From NCBI GenBank assembly GCA_012932295.1, contig JAAONU010000001.1, positions 4,487,104-4,551,103 of the forward strand: a stretch of DNA of 64,000 bases. Reading direction: 5' to 3'. The translations under genes were made by a program, and so were the position numbers. A model generated the notes under the pieces. That model worked only from the letters and a program-made list of their open reading frames with translations. It had not been told where the DNA came from and made no database searches. The first letter of the stretch is position 1. Each line of letters starts with the position of its first letter. Positions 1-11,454 of this stretch are shown here, one piece after another. The stretch comes from Cyclina sinensis (taxonomy: Eukaryota; Mollusca; Bivalvia; Venerida; Veneridae).

Positions 1-239
1 TACAGCAACAACGCTGTATATAAAGCTAATATAGATATATTGAGTTAACCTTTTACACATAGAATTTTTGACTGTCACTTTTACATTGTGTAATTATTCA
101 TTCAAAATTATTGAAATTTACATGAATTTAAAAAAAAAGAATACTCTAGATTCTAGGGTATGCCACTTTAACTCTTTAATTAGTCTTTATAATTTATGTG
201 TCCTGTGGCTGTGTGGTCTAATGCCTTGTCCTGTTGTAG

Positions 240-3200
240 GTATCTATGGTCCTGTGATGGTTGTCCCACCAGCAGTATCCGTCCACAATGTAGTTGATCT
301 CATGAACCAGTGTAATATAAATGGTATACAGAAAGAAGTGAGTCAAAGTGCTGGCTTACAACCTTCAAAGAATACATTAAATGTCATGGATCATGGTAAG
401 TTCTGGCTTACAATCTTCAAAGAATACATTAAATGTCATGGATCATGGTAAGTTCTGGCTTACAGTCTTCAAAGAATACATTAAATGTCATGGATCATGG
501 TAAGTTCTGGCTTACAACCTTCAAAGAATACATTAAATGTCATGGATCATGGTAAGTTATGGCTTACAACCTTAAATGTCATGGATCATGGTAAGTTCTG
601 GCTTACAACCTTTAAAAGAATACATTAAATGTCATGGATCATGGATAGTTCTATATGTCCAATTAATTTGACACCTCCAGGCATTATAATCATCTCCTGA
701 AAACCACTTTTCTATCAGGATTTAATGATGAGACTCTAAAAATTGTTTTTATCAACAGCCTTCCAAGCCAATAAGATTGTTGCTGACAAAATCCCAGAAG
801 TACATTATCATTGCTGTAATTGTCAGTGTTCCAAACATTACATTTTAATAGACGCACCCATATAACAATAAGTTCTTAAACATGGAAAGTTTAAACACAC
901 CATGCAAAACATATTTTGTTGAAGATATTTTTTACATGGCATAAGTACATTTAGTTTTAATTTCTAAGGTCATAACATAGTGCTCTGAAGAATTTGCCTT
1001 TTGTACAGGTTTTAATGACTGGCAATCTTAATTTTGTTAAACACATCTACTGGCCATTTTGCAACTCTTACCAAAAGCTTTATGAAACACGCTATCTAAC
1101 TATTATAAAAACAGTTATAAAGGAAATCCAGTCTTTCTTATGTACAGTGGTTATTGTTCACAGTTACAATATAGTGAAATAAAGGATTTATAAGAGATTA
1201 ATTCACTGGGATTTCACTTTAGACCAATGAAACTTCTCTTTACAGACAATAGAAATAGGAGTGAAGCAAGTAGTCCGTCCAGAAGTCCTTGTGAGAGTCC
1301 ATCAAGCTTCAGGGAAAATACAAGTGCTGGTATGTATACCTTACAATGTATATAATATATATTTGTGTTCTAAACTTTATGGTTTTAGCTCGACTATTCG
1401 AAGAATAAGGACGGCTATAGTTCTCGCGTCGGTGTTGGTTCAGGTTAAAGTTTTTGGGCAAGGTAACATTATTCAGGTATAGCCCTGAAACTTACCATAC
1501 TTGTTTACCATCAAGAGCTTACTCTGCTAACAAGAGGAGGTAACTCTGTCAAGCATTTTGTAATAATTGAATTTTGTATGCCACTTTTCGACTTAGAAAT
1601 TTGGTTAAAGTTTTTTGGCAAGGTAGTACTAGTCACCTTTCCCTTGCAGATATAGCCCTGAAACATACAATACTAGTTTACCCTCAAGATCTTAGTCTAA
1701 TCAGAAGAGGAGATAACTGTGTCAAGCATTTTGTGTGAATTATGGCCTCTTTTCGACTTAGAAATTTGGTTAAAGTTTTTGGGCAAGGTAGTACTAATCA
1801 CCTTTCCCTTGCAGATGTTTTGTATATGGAAGGTTTTTCTGTTAATGTGAACAGTGAGTGCTCAGATTCATTTTCTTTACAGCATCATTATCATCACAGT
1901 CATCATCATCAGTCATCATTTTCATCACTAGAGTTATCATCATCCTCACTTTTATCAATACCATTGTCATTATCTTAGCATTTATAAGAACTGATAAGTT
2001 CTTGCACTGGATACCAGCATCACCATCCTTTAACTGTAAGCTGAATCGTGTGAGTAAAACAGTTATAATAACCAAATTAATATTTTTCTGTTTCAGTTGA
2101 TTTAGCTGGTCTATCAACATCCAATGGTTTTGGTGATATTGTTTCATCGAGACCTAAACCCTCCCTATCAAGCAGTGGTCATTCTCTTGACCTGTTAGGT
2201 ATGTTGTCCTCTCATGAACTTGTTCTACATAGCTAGTTTAAAGGGTTTTTTTTTTTTGCATTTATGACATTGAAATGAAATTTTGTTGATAATGTTTATT
2301 ATAGCTCCACAGTCATTACACATAAAAGAACCACAGTGTTAAGAAGACATCACAATCATTAAATAAAAAAATACAAGAAAGATAAACTAAAATGAAGCAA
2401 AATATTGAGTGAGTTCAAAGAAATGTACCCAGACTAATCTCACTTTGATGTTATAATGAGATATTAAAGCTTTCACCACTTACTGACGGTTATGATGTAG
2501 TAAAATGGACTTTATCTTTGAAAAAATCTTGTCATTATACAGAATGTCATGTAAACTTTAAAAATATGTTTATTTGCCTTTCAGGACTAAGTAAACCCAA
2601 GGTTTCCCTCAGTAATAGTGCCCACACCATGGATTTACTGGGTTTGAGTAAAACGACAAATCATGCCGGTGACATATCCTTCTTAAACAGTGGCCTGAGT
2701 AATGGTTCATTGCACGGTAGTCTCAACACAAGCTCTCTACATGCCAGTCTCAACAACGGCTCCCTTCACAGCAGTATGAACCAGGGTACACTTCACGGCA
2801 GCATGAACAGTGGCTCATTACACGGCAGCCTGAATAGTGCGTCACTAAGAGCAAGTCTGAACAGAAGTCATCTAACGTAAGTTTGCTGATCAAGTATGTT
2901 GACTGAACAGAAGTCATCTAACGTAAGTTTGCTGATCAAGTATGTTGACTGAGGTAGTATGGTATAATAATGAATCCATAACATTATTTTTTACTCCTTA
3001 TTTTCAGTATGTGATTTTGGAAGGCCTTTGTCTTTAGTCCTCTATTGACTTCCTTAATAACACCTCCATTGACAGAGTCCGTCAGATCTTTGGGAATAGT
3101 CATCGGAAGTAAGAACTGTAAATAACAGAAACTAAACTTACCTTTTACTTATTACCTATGTTACAGGAATGGTGATGGCCGACTGCTGGAAGATCTTCGG

Positions 3201-6200
3201 GCACCAGGGTATAGAGAGGAAGAACTCAGCAGCAGCATGTACTCTGTTTGCTGACAGTTTTCAACCGTTTGGTGTGGATTATGAGCAGAAAAAACTTATG
3301 GCTAATAAAGGTTTGGTTTAAGTATTTTTACAGATTTATTTCTGATTATATTTTTGTCCATGACTGTTTAAAGGTCTAAAAATAACACGTTTTTTGCAGA
3401 AATTACACTGTTCAAACTTGGCTGATTAGAAATTTTAAGCTGTACAGATTCTTTATAGTTCAGTTCGAATAATGTCAGTGTGTTTGTTTACAGCCATACA
3501 GAAGAAACCTATAGGAGAATCTCGTACCCCAACAGACTTCTGGTCAGGACTTGGATTTTCTAAATCTATGCCAGAGTCTGCCATCAGAGAGAGGATGTCA
3601 CAGACAGGGGTCAGACAGAAGTACGAACCACCCATGGCAACCACATATGAGGTAATGGTGAAATACATTAACAGCAACAACCCCTCTGATATACCTTGGC
3701 CTATTTTAAAATGTACAAACAAATCAATATGCAACAACGAGACAAAAGGTTCAGGTACCTACATAACGAGACTGGCTGTGTATTTAAGACATTAATTGGT
3801 AGTTAGTTGATATCACTGACTGCCTAAATCAGGCCCAAGCTTATTCTTCGTGACTGCTTCATCACAATTTGCATTTTATATGAAAGGGGTTAAGAAGATG
3901 ACTTTCAAAAAATAAACAATCCTTTGAGCTGAAGATGGAGAATTAAGGCAAATCATGTTTATTTTTAACATAATTTTCCTTTCAGGTGAGTTTTACAGTA
4001 GATATTGTACATGCGACCACCTGTTCTAAGTGACTTTTCTATTAATTAATCGCTTGCAATTCTACCCAAATGTTTTTACAATACATTATTACATCCCATT
4101 AAACGACTTTTTCATAATGCGTCCAGTGACCACACAAGATCTGAAAAAAATATATTGAAGAGGCATCTACTAAAGGATGGCGTGGAAAATATCCCACAGG
4201 CATTTTATACGTACCTGTCTAATGAGCGAGTCTGCATCTGTACACAATCAGCCTTTGAAACTGTCAAGCAAACAATCAATTTGCACAGCCAGAAAAGTGT
4301 TCACCACATTCAATAACATTTATCACAGTTTTTCTGTACAGCTTTTGCAATCAAGAAGTCAAGTTCGAAGCTTAAAGTTTTGAATCTAGACAAAAGGATT
4401 TCAGTTATTGAACTTCTAAACTTAAAAGTGCAAGAAAAATAACTGCAGTATTAGAGGTTGGAAAAACACAGAATTAAGAAACATTTCGGTACATTCAACA
4501 ACAATTAAACATATAAATTGTCATTTCAAAACACTAAAATCTATTTAGAGACCATTCTATGAAGAGACCACATTTTGGCGGTCCCTTGGGCGGTCATTTA
4601 ATACAATATCTGTTGTATTTAAAAAGAGATCTTCAGTCACACAGGAACATTTTACTGTAAATGGATTTGATTGCATCTTTGGAAGTTATAACATGTCTTG
4701 ATAATTTCATTGCAGAACACTGCTGAGGAGATGTCAGAGATGGACAGAGATCCATGGAGAGATTCCCCCACCATGTATAACAGGCCTCCGATGAATCCTG
4801 CTCCTGGGGAATACCCCAGCCCCAGGAAAAAATGTAACATATATATTTCTATCTTAATTTAATCTTGTTCTTTCCCCAAAAACATTCTTGTATTTGAAAG
4901 GGAAAATGGTGCTTCAGTATTTTTCAAAGACTGTTTGAATATGAAACACTTTATTATTTTGTAAGTTTCAAAAGAGAGAAAACTTATGTTATTGTATTTA
5001 TTATGTTGCTTTGTAATATATTTATACAAAGGTATCTGTTGCCAAAGGCTTAAGTACTTCCTTAAAACAAACATCATAGTTCCATAAGACTATTATCCAC
5101 AAAATGGGCATAAATATTTGCTTGCATTGTTTCATAAGTTAATTGACGTCTTTTTTCAGTAACTTCACTTTTTGAAGTAAGACATAGGCATATTCTCTTC
5201 ATTTGCTAAGTATTGTATTTATAATTTGTACATTTTAGACATTATTTTATTTATTTAGGGCCAGAGTATGGGTTAAGTGCTAGTAATCACATAGATGGTG
5301 CTCTTGTACCAAACAAATCATACTGGTCATCTAAACTGGACCTTGCTGAACTCTTTATAAAGTTAGGTCTGGGAAAATATACTGACTTGTTCCAACAGCA
5401 AGAGGTAAGTTAATAAAATAAATCTGTTGTTCTGCATGAATTTTCCATTAATTACCATTGTAGTTATTTGAAATCATTAAAGATATATGCAAGCATTTAG
5501 TTTGATTATCATGAGATTTTTATGACGATTGCCTGTCAATACATTACAAACTGAGCTGGTATTTACTTGTAATACCAAGTCAAATGTAATTTGATCTATC
5601 TATCTATCTATTTGAGCTTATTTACCGTCGGTACCGGTTGCCCATATGACCGACGCCCCCTGAAGAGATTAGTTATTTTATGTTATGGGGGTAGTGCAAG
5701 ATACAGAAAGCATCCCATTTCAGAGACACCCCTGGTTCTTTTACATGCTCAGTGTATAGCACTGATACATGGGACCTTGGTTTAAAGTCTCATCCGAAAG
5801 ACTATTAGTAATGTTAGTGGAAGAGTGGGGAATGGAACTCAGGCCCCTGGTATACCAGTCCAGTGCGTTACCACTGGACCACATCCGCTCCCTTGATTTG
5901 ATCTACGACTGCTCACATGATCATACATGCCGTTCTCCCGTTACTCGCCGGGTTCTCCCGATATTTAGACCCTTGCCCCGGCGCCCCGGCGAAGCACCCA
6001 AATCTCCCGATAAATCAACATTTTGCCTTGAAAGAAAAAAATCCATAAAATTCGTTGAATCCAGACAGTTTAAAAATCTGCCAAAAACGAATCCACAACA
6101 TAAGTCCCGGACCTTCTGTGTATATCACACCTCGCTAATCCGTTGCAATGACACCCTTATAAACTTGTCAAAGACCAAATGACCGTGAAAAACAAGTTTG

Positions 6201-7912
6201 ATAATTGATAGCTTCTGTCGGTGCCTTGCAATTAATAAATGAAATCCTTTAGCCTAATGTTGGCAGCTAACACTACGTCAGCCCACGTGTTCGTAGAAGT
6301 CGGCTCCTTTGAAGTCTGTTGAAAGATTAACGACCTTTACACAGTGACTTTTGAGCTGAATTAGCGGTGCGTTTTTTTATGCTCCATACTGTTTGATGTT
6401 TGGAAATTGAATAACAAAGCGAGTTATTTTCGAAATACACCATTTAATTTTTTTTTTTTTGTGCAGTTACACACTGCATCAATGTGTAAATAAAACAGAA
6501 GGCGGTAGGCAATTATTTTGTATTCGCAAGTCTTTTATACGTATCAATCCAGGGAACAAATTTTTCATTCAGTGAAGACGACGAGTGATCAAAATTTTAC
6601 TCGTCCTGCATCACCATCACCAGTCCTGGAGACCTAGGAGAAAAAAGATCAACGGTACTGTGCGGTAAAAAATGCGCAGTGCTCCCCCTTACTTACGCTT
6701 CCGGTTTCGTTTTGACAGCGTATTGCATGACAAGCGATCAGCTATACTCGTCCTCAAACGAGCGAACGTTTTTTTTTTTTGTTTTTTTTATTTGGTTTCC
6801 GTTTTTACCCCGTTGTGATGTCCAAAAACCCGGCGATTTTCCACAAATCTCCCGTTAATGATCCAACCCTAAACGGCATGTATGCACATGATAATAATAT
6901 CTTATGCAACCTCTGATTGGCTGAAATCATGAACAGTGACAGTCTTAATTCATGTATTTGTCTAACAGGGTACGTCTTTGATGTTGTGGAGACTGAAGAG
7001 ATGCATTTTAATTTTGTAAGGCAGTATACCGGATATTTTACATCAAACATGTTCAAGAAATAACAGGGTCTCTGTGAAAAAAAAAGAAAACCTACAGCTG
7101 GATTTAAGGAAAACATTAAAATATGAAAATAAGTGTTTATGTAGATCTGTTTTCAGGGACAAAGGACAAGCTAATAGCTTTGTCATTCATATCTCGCTCA
7201 AAATCAGATTTTATTTGATGATTTTTGTTAACTTTACCATCCAAGACATGGCATCTTCATGTTTAAGTTGTTTTCTTGTATACTTTAGATTGACCTGCCA
7301 ACATTCCTGACCTTGACAGACCATGACCTTAGGGAACTTGGAATCTCAACATTTGGTGCCAGAAAGAAAATGCTCCTAGCTATAGCAGGTAAATGAGCAG
7401 CCTTCATATTATTTTCTGTATGTCAGTGTTCAGAATGTGCTTAAGATATGAACTGGTACAAAGTTTTTAATGAAGCAAGAAATCTGATGATTATCAAATG
7501 CATTGTCTTGAGTGTAAGAGAAAAGAGATTTGTAATCAGAGCAATTGCCATATACTGGTATTTTTGCACTGGCTGTGATTTCAAAACCATCAAGTGTTGA
7601 ATCCACTGAGAAAAGAAAATGATCATCCCTTGTACAAAAGATAGTAATGTGTTCATATTGTAATTATTTTGTTTTTTACTTAATGGCTTAATTGTATGAG
7701 TAAACCAGCTGTTCACTATGTTTCTTGGTGTTACTGATTTTGTCTAATGCTTAATTGAACTGAAATTGATTTTGATGATTTTAGATCTGAACAAGAGAAG
7801 GATGTTGATGTCAGCAAACAGTCCTCTAGAGGACTCAGATCCATTCCATGAGGCAGCTTCTTCACCACACGGATCACATTCTGACATTGCAAGCCTCAGC
7901 GGGAGATGGTGA
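240..7912 (+). CDS. BICC1: Bicaudal-C homolog 1 (BICC1), 3' half, at least nine coding exons
   Basis: RNA-binding translational regulator. The family has N-terminal KH domains, which lie upstream of this window, and a C-terminal SAM domain that polymerises. Exons read from splice sites and phase: 240-395, 1246-1329, 2097-2200, 2585-2876, 3167-3310, 3494-3651, 4716-4833, 5259-5404, 7289-7388 and 7785-7912 (TGA stop 7910-7912). The block PFGVDYEQKKLMANK and then WSGLGFSKSMPE are BICC1-type linker motifs. The SAM domain spans exons 5259-5404 and 7289-7388 (KLGLGKYTDLFQQQE, then TLTDHDLRELGISTFGARKK). The protein ends SDIASLSGRW, as in vertebrate BICC1. Middle exons are rich in Ser, Asn, Leu and His. 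Phases agree across all junctions except two: exon 2097-2200 is one base short, and exon 3167-3310 carries an in-frame TGA. The identity of the 3' exons is secure; the two most 5' exons are placed by phase and splice sites only. Confidence 0.9.
350..650 (+). repeat. 52-bp tandem repeat that duplicates an exon end and its 5' splice site
   Basis: Six copies of a 52-bp unit (one copy 39 bp, one 53 bp) begin inside the coding end of the BICC1 exon 240-395 and run into the intron. Each of the first five copies carries the same ATG|GTAAGT donor, with GT at 396, 448, 500, 552 and 591. The sixth copy has lost it (ATGGATAGTT). Continuing past the first donor meets an in-frame TAA at 449-451, so only the first donor keeps the reading frame open. 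Confidence 0.9.
1391..1860 (+). repeat. Tandem/dispersed ~177-bp repeat in a BICC1 intron
   Basis: Three copies of a block containing TTTGGTTAAAGTTTTTNGGC and the phrase CACCTTTCCCTTGCAGA lie near 1430, 1600 and 1765. The last two are spaced about 175 bp apart and the first is partial. It is non-coding intron sequence. Each unit contains a CTTGCAG that resembles a splice acceptor, but no open exon follows. Confidence 0.75.
1880..1975. repeat. Imperfect CAT/ATC trinucleotide tract
   Basis: CATCATTATCATCACAGTC-type trinucleotide repeats continue for about 95 bp in the intron before exon 2097-2200. The short open frames on both strands here are low-complexity shadows. Confidence 0.75.
2680..2870 (+). 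repeat. Six nonapeptide repeats encoded in a BICC1 exon
   Basis: In exon 2585-2876 the frame encodes six 9-residue units: NGSLHGSLN, TSSLHASLN, NGSLHSSMN, QGTLHGSMN, SGSLHGSLN and SASLRASLN. The core is xxSLHxSLN (27 nt). Synonymous and conservative differences between units suggest that the protein pattern, not only the DNA, has been kept. Confidence 0.9.
2857..2948 (+). repeat. 46-bp direct duplication spanning a BICC1 splice donor
   Basis: Two tandem copies (2857-2902 and 2903-2948) of a 46-bp segment include the last 20 coding bases of exon 2585-2876 and its donor AAC|GTAAGT (GT at 2877 and again at 2923). Use of the second donor would pass an in-frame TAA at 2878-2880, so the first donor is the coding one. 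Confidence 0.9.
5593..5895 (-). mobile_element. tRNA-derived SINE, copy 1
   Basis: Read on the minus strand, the right end looks like a tRNA head. An A-box-like TGGTCCAGTGGTAACGC is followed by a B-box-like GAGTTCCATTCCC. The other end carries an ATCT/TAGA microsatellite tail at 5596-5612. Two further copies in the same orientation lie at 14062-14308 and 15935-16217 and share the body phrases around GCAAGATACAGAAA and CAGTGTATAGCACTGATAC. Confidence 0.75.
5915..6890. mobile_element. Non-autonomous DNA element with short inverted ends
   Basis: Left end ATCATACATGCCGTT (about 5920-5934) and right end AACGGCATGTATG (6872-6884) are inverted copies with 13 identical bases. Inside each end lies a CTCCCG-rich block next to GCCGGG or CCCGGC. 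There is no transposase frame and no clear target duplication. Confidence 0.5.
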
Positions 7913-9260
7913 AATTGTCATCTGCTGCACTCATAAAAATCGTCTGCTGAAATTCAAGATGGTGTAAACTTTGTGAAAAGTGTTAATTGTAAGCAATCAC
8001 AGTGTTTTGTTGGGAGAGTTCATTGCTTCCTTGTAAAAAGGAGCAACAAATAAGCATGAAATCCAATGTCATTTTGGTATGAGAGAAAGGCTAGTGGGGA
8101 AAATGGAAGATGTCACTTATTTTGTGATCTATTTTTTGGCAGAATTTTTACAGGTTATGAAAAAGTGAATGATTTGGAAATGAAGAACAGGAAATGCAAT
8201 TTTAAGTTAAGTTGTAGGGAAGAGTCTGTTTTGTCTGCTGTTTGAACATTGTTGTTTTGTCAAATTGATAACAATGTCTAAATCAACGGAATCCAATCTT
8301 TTATCAAAGATTTTTTACTTTACACCTTGAAAAAAGAGTAAGGGAAATGAAGAGTAATGTAAGTTTTTCTTGAATTTTGTAACTTCTAGTTCTTACAATA
8401 CCCTGTATCTTGATAGAAAATACCATTGTTTGTAAAGAATATGAATTAAATTTTTGTGGATTCTAAGTTGTAGTGTTTAAACTCTTGTAGGGGTATTTTT
8501 ATCTTGATTTTTGGTCTTTCAGTTAAAAAAAATCAGTTTATTAAGAAGAAATACCTTTCATACAATTTTTGCTTTTACCTGAAATGTTTCGAAGAATTAA
8601 TAATGCTTATCAGTACAAACAGGGCACATAGGAATATAGGTGATCTATTTTTGTCACAACTTTTTATATATAAACTCTCTGAATGTGATACTAGTCATAA
8701 ATAAATCTGAGATCTTCGTCTGTCTCATCGATATTTTCATATCTTAAATTTAATATATTGTTTAGAAAATAGTTTGATTAGAAATGTCATTCAGTTGGTC
8801 TGGTGATTATACTGTTTATAATTGTGCTGATGAGAAAGGACAGATTTATTTTAACTGGCAGTTAAAAGAGATTAGAATTTTTGGGAAATAAAATGTAATG
8901 CATTCAAATAATATTTGTGGCAACCTTATTAAAACAAGATTGTGAATAAGTGGCATTCACATCTGTTTAAAGTTGGCCTGTTTTTGAACTAGGCTTATTT
9001 CACTAGAGAATGAATGCCTGGACAACTGTTTTCCCAAAGTCTTTGTAACAGAGGGAGTGTAAAGTTGTTTAGGAATGCCTTTATTTTCTAGAAAAGATCT
9101 GCAGTTTAATGATGATTGTATTAAACTACTTTTAATTACATTTAAATGATAAACTTGTTGAAATAGCCTGTTAAATAGTGTACAATATGTATTAAAATGC
9201 TGCTGAATTTGTATTTTTAATATGAATTTCTGAAATAAAGATGAAACAATCTATATATAT
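7913..9260 (+). other. BICC1: BICC1 3' UTR
   Basis: AT-rich non-coding sequence follows the stop. An AATAAA signal lies at 9234-9239, so cleavage probably falls near 9,255. More AATAAA motifs occur further on, so a longer 3' UTR is possible. Confidence 0.6.
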
Positions 9261-11454
9261 GTATTTAAAAGCACAACTTCGATGTTATTGTTTCCGATAA
9301 GGTTGGCATTAACCTGAAATCATGACATAAATTATTTATAGAAAAAGCTCATGTTTGTATCAAAACCTGCTCAATATTTGTGAAAACTTTACCTTGTAAG
9401 TTTTATAATCAAGGTAATTGAGTGACCACAGATTTCCTGAGAGTACAGTTAAAATCATTTTAAAATGTGAAATCTTTGCAGTATTACCCTTCTTTTATGA
9501 CTCCTTTTAAGTTGCAGACACCTCACTTTCGTTCCAGTGTCCTCTTAAAGAATTATTGATAGGATTTTCAAGATGGAATATTCAAGACAGTGTGTATAAG
9601 ATGTTTTGAATATTCTCCTCTCACATCTGTTTTTAGTCAGACAGATGTGTTTGCTTGTAATTGACCTTAGAAAGTCGTCCAAAGACTGCTGTCATCCACA
9701 CGTCTGGTTTCAGTAAAAATAAAAGTGGTCGAAGAGGTTCTGAATATTTTTTTCTGCATATGTTTCAACTTGAATTAATTTTTAATCAATTTTTCCATTC
9801 TTAAAAGAAAGCAAAAATCATTTACTGATTACAAGAACTCTTGTTATGTTTCAAGGCAAACATTTGTCTTATTCAGGGTAAAAGTGTTTAACCAAATTAT
9901 CGTAACAAAGTAGAGAATGAAGTATTCAGGATCCATGAAATTTTAAATACTGTTTATAGATATTGACTGTTAACTGAAGAAGTTACATAAGGATGAAATT
10001 AATATGTTAAGTAACTTGTTTTAGTTATGTTTGAGGATGTTTATATTATTGTTCAATAGATAGTGTGTTTTGTCTCATTTTGTCATTAAATCCATTTATT
10101 GGTCAACATTAATGACTGGTTCCTCCTTAAGGCCAAAGAATTTTGAATGGTTATCCATAAAATTAAAAGTTTGATAAGAAAACAAGATATATAGGATAGA
10201 CTGGCTAATTGTAGCTATTTTTAGTATACACATTCTTAGGTCATAATTGTGTGAACCAGTCATTGTTGATCAGTAAAATGCTCCTTCTATCATGTCCCTT
10301 GACAAAAATCTAGGACAACTGCACTTAATATAGACCTGTAACGTTTCTTTATGTGTGTGTTTATTCATTTATTTATTTATGTTCGATCATTTGCTTTTTA
10401 GATAAGTTTTTGTTGTCCCAGCATAGAAGAATGTTAATTAATATTATAACTGACCTGGAGGAGTTTTGAAATTGTAAAAAGAATTTATGGTTGCTTGTGC
10501 TTGGCATTTATCATTCAGTTCTTTATGATTGCACAATCATTCTTTTTCTAGAGAGGCGTATGATTAATGTAGTAAATATTGTCAATTATGATATTTAGTT
10601 TACACATGCTTAAGTAGTCATACTGCTATGAAATCCGTCCATTTTCAATTGTGATACATTAAATACAAACATGATCTCTTGTGTATATCTTGATCTATGC
10701 AATTTAGAGCATTTTATTTTTTGATCTTTTCTGGATGAGGGGCACTGACAGTGTTGAAATTTGTCTACTATCACCATATTTTTGCCCATCTGTAGATAGT
10801 GATATCAATGCTTTTAATATTAGTTACATTTTGTATGCTTTTTTGTTGCTATTTATAGATTTATAAACCCTGTTGCAAAACCATTATGTATATATTTTGC
10901 TTTACTGATTTTTGGCATCACTGATTTTTATATCACAGTATTACTGCTGCTTTTTTCTCCCCACTGTGCTCATGTCTGAAGTGCTGACTTTAGTTGTATC
11001 TGTTGTGCTTATACCGGTATATTTATACTTAGATATATTTTTGGGTTTTTAGTGAATTTTCATGTATACTTGTGTGAGTTTACTTGTACTGTATATAGAG
11101 TGAAGTTTAGAGTTTTGTGTAACATTACTGGTCTATATTTATGTGCCTTTGATAGCTCTCCTGTACATGGTTGGTGCACTTGTGAAGATACATGTGTAAC
11201 TGAATGGTTTGTTTACAGTTAACTTGCCCTCATCCTAACTGACAGTTTCTGATTCTTCGTGGAACATTATTTTTTGTTAAAAAATGTTCTATTTACCCAG
11301 ACATTGAATAACAAGTAAATTCTGCATTTAAATACTTGTTACTCCTTGTAACCCCGGCTTTAAAGTAAGTGTAGGATCGTAAAAACTCAAAAGGATCTGA
11401 AAAGGTGACCCATTGATCAATGAAACAAGATAAAGACAGACACAAAGAGACAAA
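9261..11454. other. Intergenic AT-rich stretch, nothing recognised
   Basis: Long T- and A-rich sequence with stops in all frames. It may include a distal BICC1 3' UTR. No gene, RNA or mobile element was recognised. Confidence 0.5.

Larger units (their letters stand above)
5405..7288 (+). other. BICC1 intron inside the SAM domain, filled with mobile-element remnants
   Basis: This intron splits the SAM domain after FQQQE. It holds a minus-strand tRNA-SINE (about 5593-5895) directly followed by an element with inverted ends (about 5915-6890). The rest shows no coding signal. Confidence 0.7.

Noticed and set aside
1842..2147. Asp-rich minus-strand open frame
   Set aside because: It is the antisense of a CAT/ATC trinucleotide tract in a BICC1 intron.
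5769..6182. 137-residue open frame
   Set aside because: It spans the junction of a SINE and a TIR element and has no recognisable domain.
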